A DNA stretch of 34,274 bases from JBHHXG01 sp046756985 (GTDB taxonomy: Bacteria; Pseudomonadota; Zetaproteobacteria; Mariprofundales; Mariprofundaceae): positions 1-34,274 of the forward strand of contig JBHHXG010000010.1 in NCBI GenBank assembly GCA_046756985.1, written 5' to 3'. This document shows, one piece after another, positions 6,609 through 13,784 of this stretch. Every line of letters starts with the position of its first letter. The first letter of the stretch is position 1. The position numbers and the translations under genes are program-made. A model generated the notes under the pieces. The model did not search any database. It was not told the origin of the DNA and saw nothing but the letters and a program-made list of their open reading frames with translations.

Positions 6609-7781
6609 CTAGTCTATGCTTGTGCTGTTGTCCAGCGCCGATCCATCACCTGTTTGCAGGGCCTGCTGATAGCAGTGTGCTGCCTGCCTGAAATCGCCTG
6701 CTGCGGCATGCCAGTCGCCAAAGCTCTTCCAAGCCAGTCTGCTTGGATGCTGGTCGAGCAAAGCCTGCATATGTTCGATTGCCAGCCCTTCCAGTTCGGC
6801 AGTATGGGCTAGCTCGGCGCGCAGCCACTGCTGGGCAGGATTCAGAGCATTCGCGCCCCGGGCGTCCAGCTTGCGATAGGCGCGCATGGCATCATTCTTT
6901 AGCAGCTCCAGCAGTGCCTGGGCAATGTGTTCATTGCTATGTTCTTCCAAGTAGCCTGTCCAGAGTTTGCGTGCAGCCTGTGTATCACCGTGAGCGATAT
7001 GGCTTTGGCCCAAAGCCAGATGGATATCTGCCTGTTCCGGCGTAAGCCGATATGCTTTGCGCAGATACTGCAGGGCGTCTTCCGGCTGTTGTTTGGCCAG
7101 AGCAAGATAGGCTCGGGCCAGTCGTGGTTTGATACTGGCCGCAGAACAGTCACCGCGCTTCCAGATATCTTCCAGTAGTCTAACCAGCATTTCCCAGTCC
7201 TGTTCTTCTTCGGCGATATCGGCCATGCGAATTAGCGCCAGCGGAGAACCCGGATGTACATGCAGCCATGCCTCAAGATGTGCCTTGCGCATCGCCAAGT
7301 CGGGCTTTGGGTGGGCGTTCGGATCCGTGGCAATACGTGCCGCCAGCACAACATTGAGGGGTTCTTTGTCTTTGCTGGAGACAGTCTGATCATGGGCGGG
7401 GACAGTCAGGGTACACAGCATCTTCAGGGCCCAATCGGGCAGGATGCCACGTGCCTTGCGTATGGTTTTCACGCCCATATCCCCGCGCATGTCCAGCCAT
7501 TGTGCCAGCGCCTCGCGCAGCCGTGCTTCGCGACGTTTGCGCCCGCCAACGCGTATTGTGCGCCACAACTGGCCCGGTCCGGCAAACAGGGCTGCCACAA
7601 GGCGGCGCATGAACCAGATAGCGGCAAGAATGAGCAATAAGGCGACAACAAAAGCGCCCTGCCTGGTTTCAAATAACCAGCCGAATGCCTCGATACGTAG
7701 CGTCTGGTTGGCAATATCCGGAAACAGCGTTAATGCAATGGTCAGTATCAGCGCCAGGAAAAGTATGAAAGCCGCACGCAT
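6609..7781 (-). CDS. hemY: HemY-type TPR membrane protein of the haem cluster
   Basis: A 390-residue protein with two N-terminal membrane helices (about 1-22 and 42-60) and a cytoplasmic or periplasmic helical part with tetratricopeptide-like repeats, for example around residues 215-285 (ARAYLALAKQQPEDALQYL and following) and again near the C-terminus. This is the proteobacterial HemY family (PF07219), found in hem operons; it is distinct from the Gram-positive HemY oxidase. Its proposed role is scaffolding or regulating late tetrapyrrole synthesis at the membrane; no catalytic motif is visible. The ATG at 7779-7781 directly abuts the hemX stop codon, so the two are translationally coupled. 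Last gene of the hem operon. Confidence 0.87.
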   Translation of the reverse strand: MRAAFILFLALILTIALTLFPDIANQTLRIEAFGWLFETRQGAFVVALLLILAAIWFMRRLVAALFAGPGQLWRTIRVGGRKRREARLREALAQWLDMRGDMGVKTIRKARGILPDWALKMLCTLTVPAHDQTVSSKDKEPLNVVLAARIATDPNAHPKPDLAMRKAHLEAWLHVHPGSPLALIRMADIAEEEQDWEMLVRLLEDIWKRGDCSAASIKPRLARAYLALAKQQPEDALQYLRKAYRLTPEQADIHLALGQSHIAHGDTQAARKLWTGYLEEHSNEHIAQALLELLKNDAMRAYRKLDARGANALNPAQQWLRAELAHTAELEGLAIEHMQALLDQHPSRLAWKSFGDWHAAAGDFRQAAHCYQQALQTGDGSALDNSTSID

Positions 7782-8777
7782 TTACAGTTCCTCCAACCAG
7801 TCACGGGCGGTCTGACGCAGGCGTGTGATGTCCTGTGCAATGATGGTAAAATCATCAGGCAGCCCAAGATCAATCGCCTGATCCGGCTGTTGCTGCATAG
7901 CCGCCAGTTTCAGTTGCAGCTCGGCACGCAGATGCTGCCACTCACCCCTGGCTGGCCATTGCTCCAGATTCATCATGCGGCTGATTTTCAGCAGGTGATT
8001 ACGCATCCGGATCAGCTCACTTTCTTTCGCGCTCGGAGCTTGGCGCAGATGAAACTGCTTGGCTACCCAGTTCAGCCACGGGTTGTCTGAGCCGGGGATG
8101 ATGTCGTCATAGGAGTGTACGATGAGCTTTTCCGCCCATATTTGAATCTGTTGCTGCCAGGCACGAATATCCTGTATACGCTGCGCTGCCAGAGCGCGCA
8201 TTTCGCTGGCGCGGCTGCGCTCATCATCGCTGAGAAAAGGCAGCAGCGAAACCTCTTTCCATGTCAGGTGTATCTGCGGCAGCCGGCTGGCCGGCTCGAT
8301 AATCCAGCCCAGCCGTGTGCGCAGGTGCATCTGTTGCATCTGTTGCTGCAGCTCATGGACGGCGCGTTGTTCGCTGCGCAGTGATTCAAGATCCTGTTGC
8401 AGCGCTTCAATGGTACTGAGCAGCACCTTTACTTCTTCGCTGCTGACAGAGGGGTGTGCGGGGGGCTCAGGCTCCGGTTCTGGCTGCGTTTTCACCTGCT
8501 GGATCGGGGTTGGACGTTTGATCGGTGGAACGACTGCCTTGGTTGCTGTGGGCGCCGTGATTTTTGCTGACTTCTGGACGTCCGGCAGGATGGAGAGAAC
8601 TCGGTTTTTAAGTTGCCCGGGGGCCAGGAACCAGAAGGCAATGGCGCCTGCGATAATGAGCAGAATGAGCACCGGCCCCCATGAACGGCGCGGCCGGCCT
8701 TCACCGGACTCCACCTCCTTCGGCTGTTGTGCCGGCTCGACGGAGTCTTCCGTGGTAGTGTCCTTCTTTCCGCTCAT
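7782..8777 (-). CDS. hemX: HemX-family membrane protein
   Basis: The 331-residue product has a charged cytoplasmic N-terminus, one membrane helix (about 34-52), a Pro/Glu-rich linker (about 75-110), a predicted coiled coil rich in Gln and Leu (about 115-150), and a helical C-terminal half. This is the layout of HemX (PF04375), often mislabelled uroporphyrinogen-III C-methyltransferase because it was once linked to that activity; no SAM methyltransferase motif is present. It is known as a partner of hemD/hemY in proteobacterial operons. It lies three bases after hemB and directly before hemY. Function in haem synthesis is inferred from context. Confidence 0.85.
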   Translation of the reverse strand: MSGKKDTTTEDSVEPAQQPKEVESGEGRPRRSWGPVLILLIIAGAIAFWFLAPGQLKNRVLSILPDVQKSAKITAPTATKAVVPPIKRPTPIQQVKTQPEPEPEPPAHPSVSSEEVKVLLSTIEALQQDLESLRSEQRAVHELQQQMQQMHLRTRLGWIIEPASRLPQIHLTWKEVSLLPFLSDDERSRASEMRALAAQRIQDIRAWQQQIQIWAEKLIVHSYDDIIPGSDNPWLNWVAKQFHLRQAPSAKESELIRMRNHLLKISRMMNLEQWPARGEWQHLRAELQLKLAAMQQQPDQAIDLGLPDDFTIIAQDITRLRQTARDWLEEL

Positions 8778-8780
8778 GGT

Positions 8781-9764
8781 CTAAGCATCGTTTAACCAGC
8801 GGGCGACGTCCAGTGCGTGATAGCTGATAATGATATCGGCCCCGGCGCGTTTGAAGGCCCGCATTGTTTCCAGCACAATACGGCGTTCATCAATCCAGCC
8901 TTTTTCGGCTGCCGCCTTGACCATGGCGTATTCTCCCGACACATTGTAAACGGCCATGGGGAGGTCGGTGGCATCCTTGACGGTGCGAATGATGTCCATA
9001 TATGCAAGCCCCGGCTTAACCATCAGGATATCTGCGCCCTCATCCACATCCAGCAGCGCCTCGCGCAGCGCTTCACGGCTGTTGGCCGGGTCCATCTGGT
9101 AACTGGCGCGGTCGCCAAAACTGGGCACGGAATCGGCAGCATCACGGAATGGACCGAAATATGCCGAAGCGTATTTGACGGCATAGGACATAATCGGCGT
9201 ACCTGTGAAACCGTGACCATCAAGCCCTGCGCGTATGGCAGCGACCATGCCATCCATCATGCCGGACGGGGCAACCATATCGACGCCGGCTTTAGCATAA
9301 GAGACCGCCTGTTTCTGCAGATTCTTCAGTGTGGCGTCATTGTCCACATCCTCGCCATGCAGCACGCCGCAATGGCCGTGATCGGTATATTCGCAGAAGC
9401 AGGTATCAGCGATAACGCAGGTTTCGGGCGAGGCGTCCTTGGCCTCTTTAATGGCTTTCTGGACGATGCCATCTGCATCCCAGCCACCGGAGCCCACGGC
9501 ATCCTTGTTGGTGGGAATACCAAACAGGATCACACCTGGGATGCCAAGGCCTGCTGCTTTCTGCGCGGCCTTACCAACACCTGAAAGCGGAATCCGGGAT
9601 ACGCCCGGCATGCTGGCAACGGCAACGGGTTCTTTGATGGTTTCATCAACAAAGAGCGGACAGATAAGATCGGCAGGACTCAGTGATGTTTCGCGCACCA
9701 TACACCGGATGCCTGCTGTTTTTCGCAGCCGGCGCGGCCGGATGCTCAGGTCAGGTAAAGCCAT
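8781..9764 (-). CDS. hemB: Delta-aminolevulinic acid dehydratase (porphobilinogen synthase)
   Basis: HemB joins two 5-aminolevulinate molecules into porphobilinogen in the cytoplasm. Both catalytic lysines are visible: Lys197 in YAVKYASAYFGPFR and Lys250 in MVKPGLAY. The metal site DTCFCEYTDHGHCG keeps all three cysteines, which marks the Zn-dependent class rather than the Mg/Asp-rich class. The length (327 residues) is normal. The ATG at 9762-9764 is one base past the hemD stop, so hemD and hemB are coupled, and hemX begins three bases after the hemB stop. Confidence 0.97.
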   Translation of the reverse strand: MALPDLSIRPRRLRKTAGIRCMVRETSLSPADLICPLFVDETIKEPVAVASMPGVSRIPLSGVGKAAQKAAGLGIPGVILFGIPTNKDAVGSGGWDADGIVQKAIKEAKDASPETCVIADTCFCEYTDHGHCGVLHGEDVDNDATLKNLQKQAVSYAKAGVDMVAPSGMMDGMVAAIRAGLDGHGFTGTPIMSYAVKYASAYFGPFRDAADSVPSFGDRASYQMDPANSREALREALLDVDEGADILMVKPGLAYMDIIRTVKDATDLPMAVYNVSGEYAMVKAAAEKGWIDERRIVLETMRAFKRAGADIIISYHALDVARWLNDA

Positions 9765-9765
9765 A

Positions 9766-10551
9766 TTACGCCCCCGTCAAAGATTGGAAGTGGGCCGCCA
9801 GCCCATCCAGCATGGATGCAAAACTAGCTTCTTTTGCAACGATCTGCACGTCCAGACCCAATTGCTTGGCCACAGCCGCCACCTGCTGGCTGATCACGGC
9901 GATGGCTGTGTTGTTTGCAATAGCGATATCGCCGATGCGTTGTACATAATGCCTCGCTGTTTTCGAACTGCCGAGCATAACAGCATCAATCCGACCCCCT
10001 TTCAGGTCTGTAATGACATCGGGGGCATCGCCCTGCGGGCAGATTGTGCGGTAGCTGGAAATGGTATGTACAGTTGAGTCCTGTTGCTCCAGCGCCATGG
10101 CCAGCGCCTCGCGCCCCTCTTCAGCACGAAAAAAGACAAGGCGCTCGGGAATGCCGCGTTCCAGATATGTTTCGATCAGACCATCCTGGGAATGTTGTTC
10201 GGGAACTATATCCGGCTGAATATGATATTGCCGTAATGCGTCGGCTGTCTTTTGCCCGACCGCGGCAGTTTTGACGCGCCTGAAAGTAGAGGAAAAGTCC
10301 TTGCCCAGGGTAATGGCCACGCACTGCACGCCATTGACGCTGGAAAAAAGAGCCTCTGCATTATGCTCATCCAGCAATGCCAGCCCTTGGTGAATGTTGT
10401 CTGCAAGACACTGGAGCTCCAGACATGGAAAATGCACTGCGATGCCGCCGCGGCGCAGAGTCTCCTGTACGGTAGCCTTTGCCTGCAACGTGGCGCGGGT
10501 GATAAGAATGCGTTTGCCGTGCAAAGGCGCCTTTCCGGATAAAACGTCCAT
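9766..10551 (-). CDS. hemD: Uroporphyrinogen-III synthase
   Basis: HemD cyclises hydroxymethylbilane to uroporphyrinogen III. The family is poorly conserved, but the product has the expected features: N-terminal KRILITR strand, FSSVNGVQ, AAVGQKTADAL, and SSYRTICP followed by a second Rossmann-like lobe ending in ASMLDGLA. I place the start at the ATG at 10549-10551 (261 residues), since a TTG at 10587 adds 12 residues unlike other HemD N-termini; neither has a clear ribosome-binding site. First gene of the hem operon. hemC, its usual upstream neighbour, is absent here: recQ lies there in the opposite direction. Confidence 0.88.
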   Translation of the reverse strand: MDVLSGKAPLHGKRILITRATLQAKATVQETLRRGGIAVHFPCLELQCLADNIHQGLALLDEHNAEALFSSVNGVQCVAITLGKDFSSTFRRVKTAAVGQKTADALRQYHIQPDIVPEQHSQDGLIETYLERGIPERLVFFRAEEGREALAMALEQQDSTVHTISSYRTICPQGDAPDVITDLKGGRIDAVMLGSSKTARHYVQRIGDIAIANNTAIAVISQQVAAVAKQLGLDVQIVAKEASFASMLDGLAAHFQSLTGA

Positions 10552-10592
10552 GGTTGCATATGATGCAGCATGATCGGTATCTGGCAAATTTA

Positions 10593-10621
10593 TTGTCAGG
10601 CACGGAAAATGAAGGTAGATT
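10593..10621 (+). promoter_or_regulatory. Candidate sigma70 promoter of recQ
   Basis: TTGTCA (10593-10598) and TAGATT (10616-10621) are spaced by 17 bases. The transcript would start a few bases before the ATG at 10631, giving an almost leaderless recQ message, which agrees with the lack of a well-placed Shine-Dalgarno. The -10 box lies inside the palindrome at 10615-10630. Confidence 0.35.
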
Positions 10622-10630
10622 ATTATCTAC
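10615..10630. promoter_or_regulatory. Palindrome abutting the recQ start codon (possible operator)
   Basis: GTAGAT-TATT-ATCTAC is a perfect 6-bp inverted repeat ending on the base before the recQ ATG and overlapping the candidate -10 box. The position suits a repressor site. It does not match a LexA box of the CTG-N10-CAG type. Confidence 0.35.
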
Positions 10631-12808
10631 ATGGCTGCCAACAAGACAAAACAGAATCAAAAAAAACAGAGTCCAAAGAAAATCCTCAATGAGGTGTTTG
10701 GCTATGATGTCTTCCGTCCGATGCAGGAGGACATCATTACGACCCTGCTGGAGGGAAAAGACGCCTTTGTGCTGATGCCGACTGGCGGAGGCAAATCTAT
10801 CTGCTATCAGATACCGGCGATACTGCGTCAGGGGACAGGGATTGTGGTGTCCCCGCTAATTTCCCTGATGAAAGATCAGGTGGATGCCCTGACGCACTGC
10901 GGTGTCTGTGCCGCCTACTACAATTCTTCGCTAAAAGCAGCCGAGGCCAAGGAAGTACTGGCTCGGTTTGAATCCGGTGAACTGGATTTGCTGTATGTTG
11001 CGCCGGAGCGGCTGCTTTCAGAAACCTTTTTAAAGCGTCTGAAAAAAGTGCAGATCGCGATGTTTGCCATTGATGAGGCACATTGTGTATCGCAATGGGG
11101 GCACGATTTCCGGCCTGAATATGCCAAGCTGGGGATCTTGCGTGAGATGTTTCCCGATGTGCCTATGCTGGCGTTGACGGCAACGGCGGACGAGCACACG
11201 CGTGAAGACGTAATTAACAGACTTGAACTGGGCCGGGCAAAGCAGTTTGTTTCCAGTTTTGATCGCCCGAACATTCGTTACCTGGTGGCCGAGAAGCGTC
11301 AGCCGCTGACACAGGTGTTGCAATTTCTGAGTGATTGGGAAAATGCATCCGGCATTATTTACTGCCTGTCGCGCAAACGTGTCGAGGATATGGCCGTCAG
11401 TCTGCAGCGCCATGGGTTTCGTGCAGCAGCTTACCATGCCGGCCTGCCATCAAAGCAGCGTGAAAGGGTTCAGGATGATTTCCTGCGCGATCGCGTGCGT
11501 ATCATCGTGGCAACGATCGCATTTGGCATGGGTGTGGATAAACCCAATGTGCGCTTTGTCATTCACCATGACATTCCCAAGAGCATCGAAAGCTATTATC
11601 AGGAAACGGGTCGCGCCGGGCGTGACGGGCTGGAGTCTGAAGCGTTGCTGCTGTACGGCTCCGGCGATATCAATCTGGTGCGCCGCCTGATTGAAAATGT
11701 TGAAAATGTGGAGCAGCGGCGTGTCGAGGTGCATAAACTGAATTGCATGGTGGCGCTGTCCGAAGCCTTAACCTGCCGCCGCAAGGTATTGCTGGGGTAT
11801 TTTGGCGAGCATCTGGAAGAGCCGTGCGGCAACTGCGATATCTGCCTTGATCCGCCGGAGACCTACGATGCTACAGATCTGACCAGACAGGTCATTGTAT
11901 GTGTGCAGGAGCTGGATGGCGACTATGGCATGGGCTATGTGGTCGATGTATTGCGTGGCTCGAACAGTGCACGCATCAAGGAACATGGACACGATAAGCT
12001 TTCTAGCCACGGTGTCGGACGCGATTTGAATGCCGATGAATGGACATCCATTCTGCGCCAGCTGGTTCATCACGGCTATTTCACGCAGGACGTCAGTCGG
12101 AAGGCAGCCATGCGGCTCAGTGATAAGGCTAAGAAGCTGTTAAAAAGCGGCAAGGTGATTCTGGCGAAATATCAGCCAGGCATTAAGCGGCAGCTCAGAC
12201 GTTTGGGCACGCATCGCAATGAAGTGTTGTTCGCAAAGCTTGTCGAACTGCGCCAGCAGATCGCCGATCAGGAAGATATGGCGCCGCATATAGTGTTCAG
12301 CGATGTTGCTCTGACTGAGATGAGTCAACGCCAGCCTGCAGATGGAAATGAGTTGCTGAGGATCAGTGGCGTTGGCCAGCACAAGATGGAAATGTACGGC
12401 GAGGCATTCCTGAATGTGATTCGTGAATATGCATCTGCTCAGGCAGATGCCGAACAGGGCGCTGCCAGCAGCGTGCCCAAGCTGATGGCCAAGGGGTCGC
12501 CTGCAAATGACAGTCAGATGCGCACATGGGCATTGTACCGCAAGGGCGCGTCACTGGCCGATATCGCAAACCAGCAGGGGATCAGTGAGGAGTCAGTGAT
12601 GAAACACTATATTGCGCTTGTCCGGGCCGGCCATCATATTGATGTGCCGGAAATTATCGGCGAAGACTTTGATCAGGCCATGACTGATCTTGATGATGCA
12701 GATCCATACGCCACGTTGTCCGAAATCAAGCGTAACCTGTCAGTGGAATTGAGCAATGAGGCTTTTCGACTGATGCTGGCCTGGCGGGAAGCAATCGGCG
12801 TGGCCTAA
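10631..12808 (+). CDS. recQ: ATP-dependent DNA helicase RecQ
   Basis: RecQ unwinds DNA 3' to 5' in recombination and fork repair. The 725-residue product has, in order: Walker A MPTGGGKS (Lys55), DEAH at 148-151 followed by CVSQWGHDFRPEY (the RecQ aromatic loop), the second helicase lobe with QETGRAGRDG, a Zn-binding CRRKVLLGYFGE...CGNCDIC module, a winged-helix RQC region, an HRDC domain (about 535-600) and a C-terminal extension (about 620-725) resembling the helix-turn-helix HTH_40 domain. It is about 115 residues longer than E. coli RecQ because of that extension. It is divergent from hemD and converges on the NERD gene with only nine bases between stops. Confidence 0.96.
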   Translation: MAANKTKQNQKKQSPKKILNEVFGYDVFRPMQEDIITTLLEGKDAFVLMPTGGGKSICYQIPAILRQGTGIVVSPLISLMKDQVDALTHCGVCAAYYNSSLKAAEAKEVLARFESGELDLLYVAPERLLSETFLKRLKKVQIAMFAIDEAHCVSQWGHDFRPEYAKLGILREMFPDVPMLALTATADEHTREDVINRLELGRAKQFVSSFDRPNIRYLVAEKRQPLTQVLQFLSDWENASGIIYCLSRKRVEDMAVSLQRHGFRAAAYHAGLPSKQRERVQDDFLRDRVRIIVATIAFGMGVDKPNVRFVIHHDIPKSIESYYQETGRAGRDGLESEALLLYGSGDINLVRRLIENVENVEQRRVEVHKLNCMVALSEALTCRRKVLLGYFGEHLEEPCGNCDICLDPPETYDATDLTRQVIVCVQELDGDYGMGYVVDVLRGSNSARIKEHGHDKLSSHGVGRDLNADEWTSILRQLVHHGYFTQDVSRKAAMRLSDKAKKLLKSGKVILAKYQPGIKRQLRRLGTHRNEVLFAKLVELRQQIADQEDMAPHIVFSDVALTEMSQRQPADGNELLRISGVGQHKMEMYGEAFLNVIREYASAQADAEQGAASSVPKLMAKGSPANDSQMRTWALYRKGASLADIANQQGISEESVMKHYIALVRAGHHIDVPEIIGEDFDQAMTDLDDADPYATLSEIKRNLSVELSNEAFRLMLAWREAIGVA

Positions 12809-12817
12809 CCGGTGATG

Positions 12818-13558
12818 CTACTGGCGTGTCGCCAAGTGCAGGCCGACCATTGTCATGGCAATCAGTATCAAGCCAACACTGGCTGCCATCATGATCTTTG
12901 CGGTTCGTAGATAGCTGTTGGCACTGTGTTTTTCTATGAAGATATCCTCGTACATGCGGTAACATTCCCTGTCTTTGATGGCAAGGCTTTTCAGGGTGTT
13001 GCTTATCCAATGCATTTTCTTGTCCGATAGTGTTTTTTCGCCCTGACTGATGTAACTATGGAGTTGTTTGGTTTGCAGGACATTGGTAGGTACTTCGCCC
13101 TGGAGCTTGGCCCCCGTGCAAACAATAGCATCATTAATCTTAAATTTACCGCCAAGAAAGCCACGCACTGCCTCAACCGCCATACTGGTGTAACGGGCAG
13201 GATTGGGAAAACGGGTGACGCCCCCCTGCAAGGATTCGCTAACCCATGTTGCATCGTGTCTTGAGCCGGATATTTTGCCCAAATGAGTTACTGTGTTGAC
13301 GATCATGATGCCGGAGCGGCTAATAATCAGGTGGTTGATATAGACTGTTTTGCCCTCACGGGCCGGCAGGATGATGTCATGCAGCATCAACGCACCCTGA
13401 CGTTCGAATTCCTGCAACTGCCGGCGCATACTGGCCGCTCCAAAGGAGGCTGCCATCCATGGCCAGCTTAACCAGACGGTAATCATCAGCAGCAACATAG
13501 CAGTACCGATCAGAATCAGTGGAATCAGGGCATCTGGTGAAGAAAGGAAATCGGGCAT
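12818..13558 (-). CDS. NERD domain membrane protein
   Basis: A 246-residue protein with a membrane helix near each end (about 11-34 and 220-240) and a NERD-like (nuclease-related) domain between them (about 48-165), seen in VYINHLIISRSGIMIVNT and the following KISGS and later INDAIVCTG segments. In NERD proteins these strands resemble the restriction-endonuclease core. The catalytic residues are only partly recognisable here, so I do not claim nuclease activity. The ATG at 13556-13558 has GGAGG ten bases upstream. The stop is nine bases from the convergent recQ stop. Role unknown. Confidence 0.75.
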   Translation of the reverse strand: MPDFLSSPDALIPLILIGTAMLLLMITVWLSWPWMAASFGAASMRRQLQEFERQGALMLHDIILPAREGKTVYINHLIISRSGIMIVNTVTHLGKISGSRHDATWVSESLQGGVTRFPNPARYTSMAVEAVRGFLGGKFKINDAIVCTGAKLQGEVPTNVLQTKQLHSYISQGEKTLSDKKMHWISNTLKSLAIKDRECYRMYEDIFIEKHSANSYLRTAKIMMAASVGLILIAMTMVGLHLATRQ

Positions 13559-13784
13559 GAGCGCACGGCCTCCGACGATATGGTAAAACTGTCTATGGCC
13601 ATTTTAGCGTCTGATTCAGGTCATGAACAGGCCGCGCCCTATCCGCCATGCATAACAATGCTCATCGCAATATTCCTCATAGGGTTATAGAGTTCGGGCC
13701 CGCCATTCAATTTGAAGAGGCGTTTTTTATCAGTTGGGGTAAGGGCGGGGTATGCAAACAGCACACATGGAACAATTTTAGGCA
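13559..13784. other. Divergent intergenic region between the NERD gene and the sensor kinase
   Basis: 226 bases with no convincing gene. It must hold both promoters, since the two flanking genes point away from each other. CCCGCC near 13700 and GGCGGG near 13745 could pair over a loop of about 45 bases. The kinase start at 13785 has only a weak ribosome-binding site. Confidence 0.5.
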
